The notes beneath the pieces are model-generated. The model worked only from the letters and a program-made list of their open reading frames with translations, was not told the DNA's origin and made no database searches. Positions 13,063 through 25,420 of a DNA stretch of 64,000 nucleotides are shown here, piece after piece. Numbering within the stretch: the first letter of the stretch is position 1; the number at the start of each line of letters is the position of its first letter. This stretch comes from Ctena decussata (lineage: Eukaryota; Mollusca; Bivalvia; Lucinida; Lucinidae): NCBI GenBank assembly GCA_963989385.1, contig OZ022499.1:53681757-53745756 (forward strand). The letters run 5' to 3'. A program made the position numbers and the translations under genes.

Positions 13063-14176
13063 ATAGGCTCAGAACTCTTCAATCGTCCCTCGTATACCAA
13101 GTTTCAAGATTCTAGCTCCAATACTTCCTGAGAAAACTTTCACACGAATTTTCAATGTTAACATGCAAAATAGGAATAGAAAGAAAAATGGAAGAATAAG
13201 AGAAATGAGCCTGAGTCTCAATTCCACAACACAATTATTTATTCTCCATATGTATGCTTTTTTGAAGTTGGTAACTTGCACAGTTCCTGAGAATTCAGTG
13301 ACGCAAATTTACCCTAAATAGACAGAAAAAGAATAAATAAAGGGAAATATGAGTAATGAGCCGCATTTATCTTTCCGCATTACAAGAACTCATTGTTCAT
13401 ATATTTACCAAGTTTCAAGATTCTAGCTTCAATAGTTCCTGAGAAAACTTTGACACAAATTTTCAATGTTAACATGTAAAATACGGAAAAAGAAAAATGG
13501 TTAAAAATAGAAGAACTAGAGCAATGAGCCTGAACCTCAATCCCACAATACAATCACTCATGCTGCAAATGTATGCCTATATGAAAGTTGTAGCTTGCAT
13601 AGTTCCTCAGAAAACTGTGACACAAACTTACCTTGAAAAAGACAGAAAAAATGACAAATAAGGGAAAATAAAAGCAATGAGCCTTATTATAATCCCACGA
13701 TACAACACCTCATTGTCCATATGTATACCAAGTTTCAAGATTCTAGCTTCAGTAGTTCCTGAGAAAACTCTGACACAAAGTTTCAATTTTAAAATGGAAA
13801 ATACGGAAAGAAAGAAAAATGGAAAAATAAAACGACATGAGCAATGAACCTGAGCCTCAGTCCCACGGTACACTCACTTATGCTCCATGCGTACATGTAT
13901 GCCATGTTTGAAGATTGAAGCTTGCATAGTTCCTCAGAAAACAGTGACACAAATTTACCCTTAAAAGACAGATAAATGGACAAATAATGGAGAAAAACAT
14001 TAATAAGCATGATTCTCAATCCCACGATACAACAAATCATTGTCAATTTATATACTTAGTTTCAAGATTCTAGCTTCAATAGTTCCTGAGAAAACCCTGA
14101 CACAAAATTACGGCGTTACGGTGTTACGGAATTACGGACAGACCAAATCCAGTATAGCCCCACTTTTTCAAAGCGG
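13063..14176. repeat. Interspersed repeat with ~325-bp tandem units
   Basis: The phrase ACCAAGTTTCAAGATTCTAG recurs at about 13097, 13407, 13729 and 14053. A second phrase, AGCTTGCATAGTTCCTCAG-like, recurs at about 13265, 13590 and 13920. Each unit is therefore two related ~160-bp halves. The array closes with ACGGACAGACC and a short palindrome, CCCCACTTTTTCAAAGCGGGG (14157-14177). The layout of a tandem core plus a GGACAGAC-type end matches other repeats in this window (23.8-25.05 and 29.7-31.3 kb). No conserved open frame. Confidence 0.75.
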
Positions 14177-14189
14177 GGCTATAGTGAGT

Positions 14190-14345
14190 GAGTGAGTGAA
14201 ATCCGGTTTAACGTCCCACCAACAACGAGGTCATATGGAGACGGGACCTCGGTATAAAGTCTCATCCGAAAGACCGGAGAAGCGGGAGATCGATCCTGCG
14301 ACCCCTGGATTGGTAGTCCGGAGTGTTATTCACTTCACTACAGCC
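14190..14345 (-). repeat. tRNA-derived SINE, family S1
   Basis: On the minus strand a tRNA-like head runs from 14345. The A-box-like TAGTGAAGTG is at about 14329-14338 and the B-box-like GGATCGATCTCC is at 14285-14296. The body continues through CTTTCGGATGAG to a tail with GGGACGTTAAACC (about 14205-14217) and GAGT-type simple repeats. The head-body-tail order and the GACGTTAAAC tail are typical of invertebrate SINEs. A partial relative lies at 42438-42545. Confidence 0.7.
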
Positions 14346-15634
14346 GCTGATTAGGTGTATATTTTGGCTTTTGTGTTATATATGAATAGGGTTGGTTACC
14401 AGAGTTCCAGCGGCACATCTGTACCCCTTTAAAGACCAAGTGACCCCCGTGAGCGGGGCTATAATAATGTTTGATAGTGTGAACACAGCAGTAAACATTT
14501 CCGTGCAAATGTTTATTTGACACAGATTCTATGCCACAGTTTTCTTTAAAAAATTATTTGCTCCGTGTGAACGCAAAATGTTTAGCAAGCTTTCTTTGTT
14601 ACAGTTTATTTATTTATTATAAATTTCAGACACAAAAATGTTCATTTGTGATAACAAACATATATATAGATGTCTAAGGATTGGATGTAGGCTAGGCCTA
14701 TATTTATCCTCTCCTAGACGGTACTGTAAATGTACAAGTTATACATGTATAATAATTATACGAATAATATGAATTTACAAAACATGTACATGTATTACAT
14801 CACATGTCAATTATTATATCAAAAAGTTAAGTACAAATTTTGAGTATATATATACATCTTCAAAAAGTATATGTGTTCAAGAATATGCAATAGAAAATTT
14901 GAAGAGATAGAAGGAAACGATAATGGTAATAATAAGAAGAAGAAAAAGAAGAAGAAGAAGAGGAGAAAAAGAAGAGAAGAATGTCTGCTATACCATGAAG
15001 GGTTTTATAAAGTATCGATTTTGCTATAATAATACAATATCTTGTCATTGATCTTCTAAAATTTGACTATGGATTCCTTGTGTCAGTACTTTAATATGCT
15101 TTCGTTTCGAGCATTTATTTGTATTAACATTCGGTTGCATTGTTATTTATTTATATATTCATTTCATGCATTAATTATCATTTCAATAAAAATGAAAATG
15201 AGGACAGCGTATCTGAGGTAAGTATGACCGGTGTTTATCTTGGCGAATTACCCGGGCCACGGGGACTGTGTCAACAGTATAGCGGACCAATAGTCATTGC
15301 GGAAGTGACACGTTGCCAGATGAAATCCCATCAAATTAATTAGTTAGTCGTTGTCTAAATAAAGAGGTGAGTATGAACAAATTATTACATCAGAATAATG
15401 AAATTAAGAAACCTTTATACAGTTACGTCATGCACATGAAATGACAATTCCGGACTGTTATAAATCTTGTAATTTTTAGAAGCTTCGATTCGTGCATGTA
15501 ATTGTTCGGCCTGGCAACCAAGGGTCACTGTGCATCCAGCAGGTGAACAGTGAAGACACCAGTCAGATGCCGTATTAGACAGTATCTGGTCTGGTTCTGC
15601 ACTGCTTGCCGCTGTCACACAAATGTCAGACTAT
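14346..15634. other. AT-rich non-coding stretch
   Basis: A purine (GAA)n-like tract lies at 14933-14981 and AT-rich DNA at 14600-14880. Two consensus-like splice donors occur (GAG|GTAAGTAT at about 15218 and AGAG|GTGAGTAT near 15366), but no convincing exon body goes with them. Open frames at 15140-15343 and 15415-15618 are unrecognised. Confidence 0.4.
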
Positions 15635-15637
15635 GAG

Positions 15638-16800
15638 TTAGTCAAACCGTTTAGTATTCATAACATATCCAATAACTGCATCTTGTAACAGGCAATTCTG
15701 TTCATTTGATAAATTTTGATTCCCAGCCAGAAGGTCATTTACACTTATAGATATTGTTTCATAAATAGACTTGTTGACTTGCAGAGTGTTGATTAATTGC
15801 ATTCTTTGTTCATTATATTTAGAGCATTCAATGAGATAGTGTTGAACGGTTTCTGCAACACCACAGTCAATACAAAGGCCATTATCTTGCAAGTGGTCAT
15901 TTAAGAGATCAGCATTAAGTGAACTTTTGTTATTCCGTAGTTGACACATTATTATATTATATTTTCTTACTCCATTCATAAAGTATGAGGGTGAGGGTTT
16001 TGCCTGTTTACTTAGTGCTCTTTTGAAAGAATATATAGAAGTGCAATTATTTTTTATATCATCGTCAAGGTTATTCCACAGGTCAGTGGTTGTAATAAAA
16101 AAAGAATTTTGGAACGAAACTGTACGTGGCACTGGGTGCCTAAGATTAGTATTTCGAAGTGTATAGCCAGTTTCATGTTGATTATAATTTGACAATATTT
16201 GACTCAAGTAAGTTGGGGTATCGTCATTAAGGAGTTTATAAAAGTGTATAAGTTTACTATTTTTTCTTCTTTCAGATAAAGGGGTCCAGCCTAATTCATT
16301 ATAGAGGACTGCATGAGAGGTTCCTCTTCGAAGCCCTGTTATGATTCGTGCTGCATCTAGATTTACTGATTCAAGAAGGTCAGATTGAGTTTTTGTACAG
16401 TTATCCCAGACAATGCATGCATACTCTAGTATGGGTCTAATATATGTAGTATAAAATCTTAAGAGTGATTTTCTGTCTAGATCATGCTTTAGTAGACGCA
16501 TAAGATACAATCGATAAGATGCTTTTTCATAAATTTTATTTATATGCTCTCCCCATGTGCCATCTGAAGAGAATGTTAGACCTAGATGAGTATGGTTATT
16601 TTCATCTTCTATTATAATATCATTGATCCTAATCTCTGTATTATTGTTAAGTTGCCGTTTTCTTGAAAAGAGCATACTTTTAGTCTTGACTGGATTTAAA
16701 ATGATCAGCCAGTCATGAGCCCAGATATAATCTTCAGAAAATCGTTATTTAGAAGTTCAATAGATTCATTGCAACAGTTTGTTACAGTTTCTGTGACAAA
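15638..16800 (-). pseudogene. 5'-truncated LINE reverse transcriptase, C-terminal half
   Basis: The 345-codon frame (15638-16675) continues upstream without a stop to about 16727 (WAHDWLIILNPVKTKSMLF), which is the post-catalytic 'W...W...N..KT..M.F' block of non-LTR polymerases. Then follow HLGLTFSSDGTWGEHI, the YIRPILEYACIVWD thumb motif, and LDAARIITGL. The tail has a zinc-finger-like CIDCGVAETVQHYLIEC. Upstream, the expected sequence (ESIELLNNDFL) continues in another frame, so there is a frameshift near 16735. The fragment fades at about 16800. The catalytic YADD region and endonuclease are absent. It is best read as a Jockey/CR1/I-like LINE, truncated at insertion as is usual. Confidence 0.85.
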
Positions 16801-16809
16801 AAAACTTAA

Positions 16810-17380
16810 GTCGGTTGAACGAGGATTTAGCCATGGTATACGAATGTATTACGCTACTCTAAACAACAAGATTCGAGTCTACAGTCCTTATTATCTGAAA
16901 AAGAAACCCAAAAAAACTAAAATATACTTTTGTGTAAACATCATGATTTCGTTTTAGCAAGACAGAATACATATAGATGTATGAAAGAAATATGACTGCA
17001 AATTACCGATAGCAAGAGTAGCAGATGTCTTTTTATACAAGCACAGGTGTTACAGACATATCTAAGACATACACGAGCCTTTTGAAGTGGGGGGGGGGGG
17101 GGGAGATTGTCGGTTGTTTTGAGCAAGCACAGCAGGAGGCGTATCTGTTACTCTGTTACCATTTGCCTGTTTGAGTAACCAAAATAGAGTCATATGAATT
17201 TTAGTTTCTCACCCTAGCTATGATGCATAAATATAGTCTGTGTTAAAGAGCCAAAGAGCCTGAATTGTAGTTTAGTAGCCATTAGAGCTTAAACATTACC
17301 AAAGGCCATTAATCCATCAATTCAAGTACCCTAGAAAAAAATAGCCATTGAAACCATAGCAGGTCCAGATATGATAAGAT
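16810..17380. other. Non-coding; G homopolymer
   Basis: A run of 15 G lies at 17089-17103. Otherwise unrecognised AT-rich sequence. Confidence 0.4.
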
Positions 17381-17385
17381 CTTAC

Positions 17386-17472
17386 ACTGTTTGCATTAAC
17401 CCATTAATGCCTAGCGTCCCATTAATAAGATATAGGCAAACAGTGCAGACCCAGATCAGACGCCCAGGTCAG
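17386..17472. repeat. Short imperfect inverted repeat, ACTGTTTGC family
   Basis: CACTGTTTGC (about 17386) is mirrored by GCAAACAGTG (about 17436), with CAGACCCAGATCAGAC following. Related short elements lie at about 54155-54232 and 60345-60415, sharing the CAGTGTAGACCCAAATCAGAC-type wording. Non-coding. Confidence 0.5.
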
Positions 17473-17555
17473 GTCAGACAGCGCAGAACGGCGATAATGC
17501 ATGAAACACATTTGCATAAGATAAATGGATATTCCTCCTTAATGTAAAATAAAAG

Positions 17556-17889
17556 TGATAAAAATACATGTAACCTTAACCAGACACCCTTAAATGACAA
17601 ATAGACTCATCCATTTGAAAAGGAAGGAACATTCAACTGATAAAAAATACATGTAACCTTAACCAGACACCCTTAATTGACAAATAGACTCATCCATTTG
17701 CAAAGGAAGGAACATTCAACTGATAAAAAATACATGTAACCTTAACCAGACACCCTTAATTGACAAATAGGCTCATCCATTTGAAAAGGAAGGAACATTC
17801 AACTGATAAAAAATACATGTAACCTTAACCAGACACCCTTAATTGACAAATAGGCTCATCCCATTTGAAAAGGAAGGAGCATTCAACTG
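17556..17889. repeat. Tandem repeat, ~82-bp unit x 4
   Basis: Units begin at about 17556, 17638, 17720 and 17803 with TGATAAAAAATACATGTAAC. They run through CCAGACACCCTTAA and GACAAATAG to AAAAGGAAGGAACATTCAAC. Copies differ at only a few positions, so amplification is recent. Confidence 0.92.
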
Positions 17890-17958
17890 GGCATAATTGA
17901 GTTAAATACACGATCTAAATACGTAAAGTTGAATCATAAACTTCTAAAATTTGAAATT

Positions 17959-18044
17959 ATGGACCTAACAGAATTGTGGGGTAAAATATTCTAACAGACT
18001 TAGGACCTAACAGAATTGTGGGGTAAAATATTCTAACAGACTTA
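17959..18044. repeat. Tandem duplication of a ~42-bp segment
   Basis: GGACCTAACAGAATTGTGGG through ATATTCTAACAGACTTA occurs twice in immediate succession with no difference that I can see. Confidence 0.9.
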
Positions 18045-18587
18045 GGTGAAAAAGAAAGGACATAGTGGCGACAGGAAACAACACTTTATGTTGCCGTTAA
18101 TCATTACAAAAATATCCTATAAGAAATAATTGACAGAAAATCGAGTTGAATACTCCCAAAGCCAGTCATAAACAACGTCTCAGTATATTCCGGTTGTCTT
18201 ATTCTTCCTTTCATAACAAAATGTAGAGTAACACCAGCAACGATGAGATTAGCTCCAGATCAGATTGTATGAAGCTCAGATATTGCGTACTTTGTCTTTT
18301 CTTCTGTCTACGTTGATATGTTCATATGATACAATGCAAACTGGACATCTAAAGTTACTGTAAGATTAATTCCGTTAAACGATAGCAGCGGGTTGATCTG
18401 TATCTGTCATATCAAAAATGTCGTACATACCTTTCACCAATTTACAGACACGGTATGTATGTTTCTACTGTAATAGGCAGGTGATGCCTGCTACGCACAA
18501 GCACCTAATATACACCTTTTTATGGGGGTCCATATCCGTTATATAAATTTCGGTTTTCTCATTAGTTCTATGATTTACGACTTTTAG
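18045..18587. other. Non-coding stretch, nothing recognised
   Basis: No repeat structure, open frame or RNA signal that I can support. Confidence 0.4.
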
Positions 18588-18714
18588 GCCCGATTTCACG
18601 TCGCACTTAGTACACGGATTAGCATTCAGAACACCAAAATGTTACACTGCACCTTACGGTAAAATAGACCACGGACTACTTAATCCGAGTACTAACTGTG
18701 ACGTGAAATCGGGC
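18588..18714. repeat. Small fold-back MITE with ~35-bp inverted ends
   Basis: The left end GCCCGATTTCACGTCGCAC is mirrored by GACGTGAAATCGGGC at the right end. Pairing extends inward through TTAGTAC-CGGATTA with few mismatches. About 60 bp separates the arms. Non-coding and non-autonomous. Confidence 0.8.
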
Positions 18715-20078
18715 TTTAATGTATGATTATTGTCAACTGACCGCGTTTACTTTTCTCCGTATGCTCGTTTAGTTTGTACAGTAATTTACTGAAGATTAAA
18801 TCTGAAGACTAAACAAGGCGTATATGTTGTTAAAGCTTGTTTCGAGACTTCAGATTTTGCTTGACATTTATTTCCATGATGGACCTGAAACGACCTGATG
18901 GAAAAGTCGCATATACCATCCTTCTGTGCATGCTATACGGTGATAGACCCGTCTTTGGTATTATGTGAAAAGAAAATTTCTTGTTGAACAAAATAAGTAG
19001 AATTATTATATTAAGTAACGAATGACCTTTACAAGATTATTTTAACACTCACCGTTTGGTGTAATTCTGTTTGTGACAGACCAGAGATGAAATTGGCAAC
19101 TCATAACATATGTTTATTGTCCCAAAGGTTAATTCCTAAGAAACAGTTGGAAACTAAATCGTTCCGTTGAAAATACATATGTGTGAAAAGTGCGCATGCT
19201 TAGACTAGCCTGAACGAATGCCTGGTATGCATAGCTCACCAAGATATTTAGTGGATAAAGACGACTAGTATGTTAAACCAAATCCACAAGTCATCGACAT
19301 AAGCTTCAAAAACTTCACATCTAAGTTTGAGATTGAACCTAGGTTTCAAAGCCTCAGTCAGGGTTTCAAATCGTCTACCTACGTAAACTAAAACCAACCT
19401 ATAAATGGTCTATTCTTTCCCTGATGAGTGGTAAGGCAGCAGGATGCACCACTAATATCTACTACATGTAACGGGAGGATGTGGGCCTGTTATGTCTGTA
19501 GAAGAGGTCAGAGAGAAGAGGCTTTTCACTTCAGGAGATGGCTCGACAAGACTAAATCGCTTCCTCAAACGGCAGTTAAACCTGTAGAAAAAAATCAATA
19601 TTTGACTTCTTATTTGCAGTGCCTTTGAAACAACGTCAGACTGTCTTGTTCATTGGGTGGGTTGATAGTGTGTTGGGTAAAGACAGCTAAAGTGCATTTC
19701 TTTAATTTAGTCAGGTAGTGACGTTTCTGCATGGTAAAATGTATTGTTTACATTTTGTTTACATTTCTGTGTACGATATTATTAAATGGCATGCTCAGAT
19801 GTAGATGTATACCTTCAAGTCATAATATGTATGAGCTTATACTTTTGCGCATATACTATTTCGAGTTTGCTTCGCATACCCCTTTCTGCATCTGTTGCCC
19901 AGTGAAGTTTATACAACGTAATAAACACCACTGGTTAATTATGTATAAACAAGGGCTGTAACCAAACAAAAAGGGCCGTTACCAAGTCTTAGTTCAAGTT
20001 TGTTCAGTCACGATGACTCAGTAGTTTTGTAACTATGCCTCTTTTTCGTTTTTTCACAGGCTTGGTAAGATAAGATAT
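18715..20078. other. Non-coding stretch, nothing recognised
   Basis: Only short open frames (for example 19428-19628 and 19731-19961) with no recognisable family. No repeat structure seen by eye. Confidence 0.4.
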
Positions 20079-20314
20079 GAGCCACGACGCGAGAAAACCA
20101 ACAATGTGGCTGTGCGCCCAGTGCAGACTCAGATCAGCCTGGGCATCCGCCCAGTCTGATCAGAGTCTTCGCTGTCCGCATGGAGCTAGCTTAGACCCTT
20201 AGCTACCCTTTAAGCGCTTAGCGAAGAGTCTGATCTGACTGGTTTGATGCCAAGGCTGATCTGAGTCTGCACTGGGCGCACAACCACATTGTTGGTTTTG
20301 TCGTGTTGCGGCTC
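20079..20314 (+). repeat. Palindromic MITE family P1, copy 5
   Basis: Full-length copy. Left end GAGCCACGACGCGAGAAAAC pairs with right end GTTTTGTCGTGTTGCGGCTC. The core is in plus orientation. Confidence 0.9.
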
Positions 20315-21479
20315 ATATGTTCCTTTTTGTATAAAATGCAAAAAACATGGCGGTGTACTCTTACACTTAACTCAGTTGTGTGAGGAGCAGTTTAAGCTGA
20401 TTCTACACTTTCTACTTAATACAGGTACCTCAGTATCAATATTAAAGGTCATAAAAGTGTGTCTTTTCTAAAACCGAGATAAAGATGTTTTGCTAAAGTG
20501 TGTCCTTTTAATTAGTAGGGTGACTTTGCATATTGCATCTGCTCTATGATGCGTACGAGGAGCATTTCAGAAATAGCGTAGGCCTAAATGATTCTGCCAC
20601 TCCTAGGAAAATTGACCCGTTTCGGACATTTATATCATGACTTTTAGATGAGCGTATCGCATAAGGATATTCACTCATTAATTTTTGAAACAGGATTTTC
20701 TTCATAATTTACCTGGCTAGTTCTTATCAGAGAATGGACACCAAAAGACTATAGCAGAGGAATTTATGTGGTACTCATTTGTTAATTTCTTAATTCTGGA
20801 TGAAAACAGCTCTAGATTGCTATACCGCTACATGTACCTGTTACTCAGAACCCATTCCAGTCCGATAGTCATTATATAATGGACGCTCTTCTGGTAGCAA
20901 GGAGCACAACAACGAAATGAAAATTGCAGATCTGTTCATATGCAGTTATGTAATGTTTCAGCACTGTCCACGCCCCTAGCACCGGCTTCAGCAAAACTCT
21001 ATTTTCAATCTACTCAGAATAATTCCGAAGGACAAGAAACATTACTATAATATGGTGATGTACGGGAAGACTTTATACGACCACCACCCGACACAACACT
21101 AGCTGCAGTGAAGATGAAATAACTTGATTTTGAGGTTATGCGATTTGAAAGTGAAACTATTTTATTACAGATATTAAGCAAGAAATTTGAAAAAAAATTC
21201 TTTATGCATTTTGTCTTCAGTAAATAATCTTTAAAATAATATATGATCTTTCGTCAATGTATTTCTGTCGTTTCATAATAACTTTCTCCACCCAAAATAT
21301 TTCGATATCATTTTCTCATACAAATAATGTACATCTGTGTAATGTGTTAAGGGTCATTATGTCCCGATGAATAATATTTAATACGTTTTTATAAGAAGAT
21401 ATTTTTGACTTAGGGTTAGTTTTACATGTACGGCTGCTTCTCTGAAACTTCCGGTGTAATGTTTGCGCAGGTGTTATCT
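20315..21479. other. Non-coding stretch, nothing recognised
   Basis: AT-rich DNA with no supported feature. Confidence 0.4.
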
Positions 21480-21715
21480 GAGCCGCGACGCGACAAAACC
21501 AACAATGTGGTTGTGCGCCCAACGCAGACTCAGATCAGCCTGGGCATCCGCCCAGTCTGATCAGAGTCTTCGCTGTCCGCATGGAGCTAGCTTAGACTCT
21601 TAGCTACCGTTTAAGCGCTTAGCGAAGAGTCTGATCAAACTTGTTGGATGCCCAGGCTGATCTGAGTCTGCGCTGAGCGCACGACCACTTTGTTGGTTTT
21701 CTCGTGTCGCGGCTC
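21480..21715 (+). repeat. Palindromic MITE family P1, copy 6
   Basis: One of the best-preserved copies, 236 bp, with well-conserved ends. The core is in plus orientation. Confidence 0.92.
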
Positions 21716-21795
21716 ATCTAGTTTAAAAGCATGGTAAGCTTACCATTCCGCACCTGCAGTTTGTTATAAAAATGAAAGCATTTGTGCAAAATACT

Positions 21796-21969
21796 CTTGA
21801 TTTGTTGATGTTTGCATTTTAAATATAACCGCATAGCTGTGAAAGAAATGCGATTGTTTGGCCACAAAACGAATGCATATATGCTAAATGCCCTTGATTT
21901 GTTGATGTTTGCATTTTAAATTCAACATCGCATTTAAAACCGCATAGCTGTGAAAGAAATGCGATTGTT
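21796..21969. repeat. Direct duplication of ~65-75 bp
   Basis: CTTGATTTGTTGATGTTTGC through CCGCATAGCTGTGAAAGAAA occurs at about 21796-21858 and again at 21893-21969. The second copy carries an extra ~16-bp insert (TTCAACATCGCATTTA). Confidence 0.85.
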
Positions 21970-22425
21970 ATGTTCCTCTTATCAGATTCTGGACATGCTT
22001 TGCTCAGTATTTCTACTTTGCATTTGGAAATCGCTACGGCATAGATTTTCATACAGTTACCATTGTCATAGTGCAAACAACGAAAGAACACAAGGGACTT
22101 ACTATAAAATTTTGCAATTTCCAGACTTTTCTGACGTATAAACACGTGCTGTCATGTTTGAGTGACTTGAAAACTCCTTTTTTACGCATACCATATCATA
22201 CTATGTGAATCAGCTTTCCAACAATATATTAAACTGCTATATATCAAACAACAGGGTATGCACAGATCATTAAATACAATATTCCTGAAATGCCCCTCGT
22301 ATATAGAAAGAAAACATTATTTCATTAATTGCCAAGCTTATGGTATAGTATCAAAATGTCTTATTTTACTTTTGTCTAAATCCGTAATGTGACATTTCAT
22401 ACTAGCCCACAGCGATATTATAATT

Positions 22426-22659
22426 GAACCGCGACATGACACAACCAACAAAGCGGCATGTGCGCCCAACGAAGACTCAGACCAGCCTGGGCATCCGCCC
22501 AGTCTAGTCAGAATCTTCGTTGTCCGCATGGAGCTAGCTTAGACCCTCAGCTACATTTTGAGCGCACTGCAGACTCTGATTAGGTTGGGCGGCTGCCTAG
22601 ACTGATCTGCGTCTACGCTTGGCGCACATGCCTCTTTGTTTGTTTTGTAGTGTCGGCTC
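22426..22659 (+). repeat. Palindromic MITE family P1, copy 7
   Basis: Diverged copy. The left end GAACCGCGACATGACACAAC and a right end ending TGTCGGCTC still pair. Plus orientation. Confidence 0.85.
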
Positions 22660-22732
22660 ATATAACTTTATCTAATCAAGAGTCTGCAAATGAAAGGAAA
22701 TGTCACACACATTTCAGTTTATTAAAACTAAT

Positions 22733-23055
22733 TGTACAGTACCGGCAGCGCAAAACCGTACACTTTTCGCGTTTTGAACGCGTTTCGAACGCGTTCCTCG
22801 CGCGTGTTTATGAAACGCGTTTCGGAACTCGTTGATGCGCGTACTCACGCGTTAAACGCGTTTTCCCAACAGCCAATCAACTCGGCTTACCTGAAACCCG
22901 TAAAAACGCGTTTTGACTCAGATTTCGCGAAGAAAATATCAACCAATCAGGGACACTCATTTGCGTTTGCCAATGACGTAGAAAACGCGAAAATCGCGAA
23001 TCCACCTCAACCAATCAGAAGCCAGAGTTTGCGATTCTCTCAGTACGTGAGTGGG
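22733..23055. repeat. CpG-dense repeat with ACGCGT words and CCAAT boxes, copy 1
   Basis: This is a sharp island of CpG in AT-rich surroundings. AACGCGTTT-type palindromic words recur about eight times between 22760 and 22915. Four CCAAT words (CAGCCAATCAACTC, AACCAATCAGGG, GCCAATGACG, AACCAATCAGAAG) lie between 22880 and 23030. GTACAGTACCGGCAGCGCAA at the left edge reappears as its reverse complement at about 43420-43440, where an inverted relative lies. CCAAT plus CGCGAAA words are promoter-like (NF-Y and E2F/DREAM-type sites in other animals), but no downstream gene is visible. It may be a repeat carrying promoter-like sequence. Confidence 0.55.
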
Positions 23056-23770
23056 GAGACATTTTTCTTCAGTTCGCATATTAAAAATTATTTTATTAAT
23101 GTCCGGTTCAAATTGGTTGTTATCAGCTAAATTAATTTACTGCTGGCGTTTTCTTCATGTAAAACTAGACAGCTATCAGCCAATTCTTGTATTAGCCAAT
23201 ACTGAGTTGAGTGCTGAGTGAAAACTGTTTCTCTCAATGTAGAATTCATATTTTTCAAGAACAAACGAATCTCCGTATGGATTGACAGATGATTTGCGAT
23301 TTTTACGTCCTTTTAAACATTATTCTAATAATTTCAGGACGCTAAGTGGTGATAATGAAATGCTGAGTGCAGTGAGACTTCATTTACACCTCAAGCGGCT
23401 ATCGATCCCGGAATCATAACTTCACGGGGCTACCAGGGCTCCTACAAATCTACGTAGCGAGTTTCGCTCCGTATAAATGGCGGAACCTTTTCCACCGAGA
23501 TACCCCCTTGCTAGATTTTATTTCGTCTGGAGATTAAATGACGACCTCTTTAACCTCTCTCTAAATCAACTGATGGTAATGTGCACAACCCGTGGTGAAT
23601 GTAGAATAATCAGTTTCTGGTGCCAGAAGGAATGTGTGGAAATGAAATTGGTCATTTCTTGTAGAATGATGCATATTTTTATCAAACTACACCAATCCAT
23701 GTGGTTAAGAGTTATGAGCAATTTCACTTACTAACTACAGCGGAAGGACAAACAGACTGATGGACTTGCA
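23056..23770. other. Left portion of the tandem-cored repeat, otherwise unrecognised
   Basis: From about 23410 the wording (AGAGTTATGAGC, ACAAACAGACTGATGGAC) already resembles the following tandem array, so the interspersed repeat may start here. Nothing coding is supported. Confidence 0.35.
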
Positions 23771-23772
23771 CA

Positions 23773-25056
23773 GCGATTAAAGTGCACACCTGTGGGTCAT
23801 GCAATACTGTTTAGACTTTCGTCACCGTTTTGCATGCCGGTGGCTGGACAATGTTAAAATACATAAGTATACAAAATTTGAACCATATATACCACGGAGG
23901 TTCACGAGTTATGAGCATTTTCACTACGTGACCGTAAATTTTCAACTTGTGCTCAGCAAAGCCTCGTCCATCAAAAAAGACGGTTATGCATGCGAGTCGT
24001 TAGATAATGTTGACATGTATCAAAATATAGAATGCGGTTCAAGAGCTATAAGCGTTTTCGCTAGCTGGTAACGGATGGACGGACGGACTCACACAGTGAT
24101 TATAGTGCAAACCTGCAGGTTGTGCAATAAAAAGTTTTGCATACCAGTGGCTGGGCAATGTTAAATTTCATAAGTATACAAAATTTGAAGCAAATATACC
24201 AAGCGGTCCAAGAGTTGTGAGCATTTTCAATAAAAGAGCTCGACCGGCCAAATTGATGCTCGGTGAAGCCTCGTCACTGTTTTGCAAACCACGGCTGGGC
24301 AATGTTAAATTACATAAGTATACAAAATTTTAAGCAAAATATACCAAGCGGTCTAAGAGTTATGAGCATTTTCAATAAAAGAGCTCAACCGGCCAAACTG
24401 ATGCTCGGTGATGCCTCGTCACTGTTTTGCATACCAGTGGCTGGGCAATGTTAAATTACCTAAGTATACAAAATTTGAAGCAAATATACCTAGCGGTCCA
24501 AGAGTTATGAGCATTTTCAATAAAAAGAGCTCGACCGGCCAAATTGATGCTCGGTGAAGCCTCGTCACTGTTTTGCATACCAGTGGCTGGGCAATGTTAA
24601 ATTACATAAGTATACAAAATTTGAAGCAAATATACCAAGCGGTCCAAGAGTTATGAGCATTTTCAATAAAAGAGCTCAACCGCCAAATTGATGCTCGGTG
24701 AAGCCTCGTCACTGTTTTGCATGCCGGTGGCTGGAGTATGTTAAAAACATATGCATACAAAATTTGAACCATATTTTCCACGATGTTCAAGAGTTATGAG
24801 CATTTTCAGTAGTTCGCCGTAAATTTTCAACTTGTGCTCAGCAAAGCCTCGTCCATCAAATAAGGTTGTTATGCATGCGAGTCGTTAGACAAGGTTGACA
24901 TGTATAAGTATGCAAAATTTTGTCAAAATATCCCATGCGGTTCAAGAGTTATAAGCGTTTTCGCTAACTGATAACGGTTATCGCCAACTGATAACGGATG
25001 GACAGACGGACGGACTCACACAGTGATTATAGTGACTATAGGCAGGTTGTGCAATT
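23773..25056. repeat. Interspersed repeat with ~145-bp tandem core
   Basis: The phrase GCATACCAGTGGCTGGGCAATG recurs at about 24138, 24283 (varied), 24429 and 24575, with diverged forms at 23831 and 24718. Each unit contains AAGTATACAAAATTTGAAGC and AGAGTTATGAGCATTTTCA. A unit-end phrase of the form CAGTGATTATAGTGCAAACC..GTTGTGCAAT occurs at about 23773, 24094 and 25020. The last block is preceded by ACGGACGGACTC. The array is unlikely to be coding, because the frame is not kept. Confidence 0.8.
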
Positions 25057-25420
25057 TCAGCTAGATTAATCAAAACATGTTAAAACGCGAGTCAGGTGCA
25101 GTGGTAATGGGGTGGGGTACTTCCCTAACTGGTGACTTAACCCGCAATACACACAACCTTTTTTCAATGCTCAACTCCCCTAAACATGAAATCAACTATT
25201 GTATACCACATATGGCTCAGGGCAAACAATGCTAAATGAACAATTTAAGAGGTGAGCTGAAACAAAATTTACATTGAAAGCTCAAGACTGGACACTGAAA
25301 CTCGATCAAGTATCAAGTTGTTGTAAAGCTAAAATCTTGTAAAGATAAAGCAAACTTCAGTAGAAACTTCATATGCCTACAATCTTGGTTTCACTTGTCC
25401 TCTCTCCAGTTCATAACTTA
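25057..25420. other. Non-coding stretch, nothing recognised
   Basis: No supported feature. Confidence 0.4.

Noticed and set aside
15218..15372. Two consensus-like splice donors (GAG|GTAAGTAT and AGAG|GTGAGTAT)
   Set aside because: No exon body with a matching acceptor could be found; isolated donors occur by chance.
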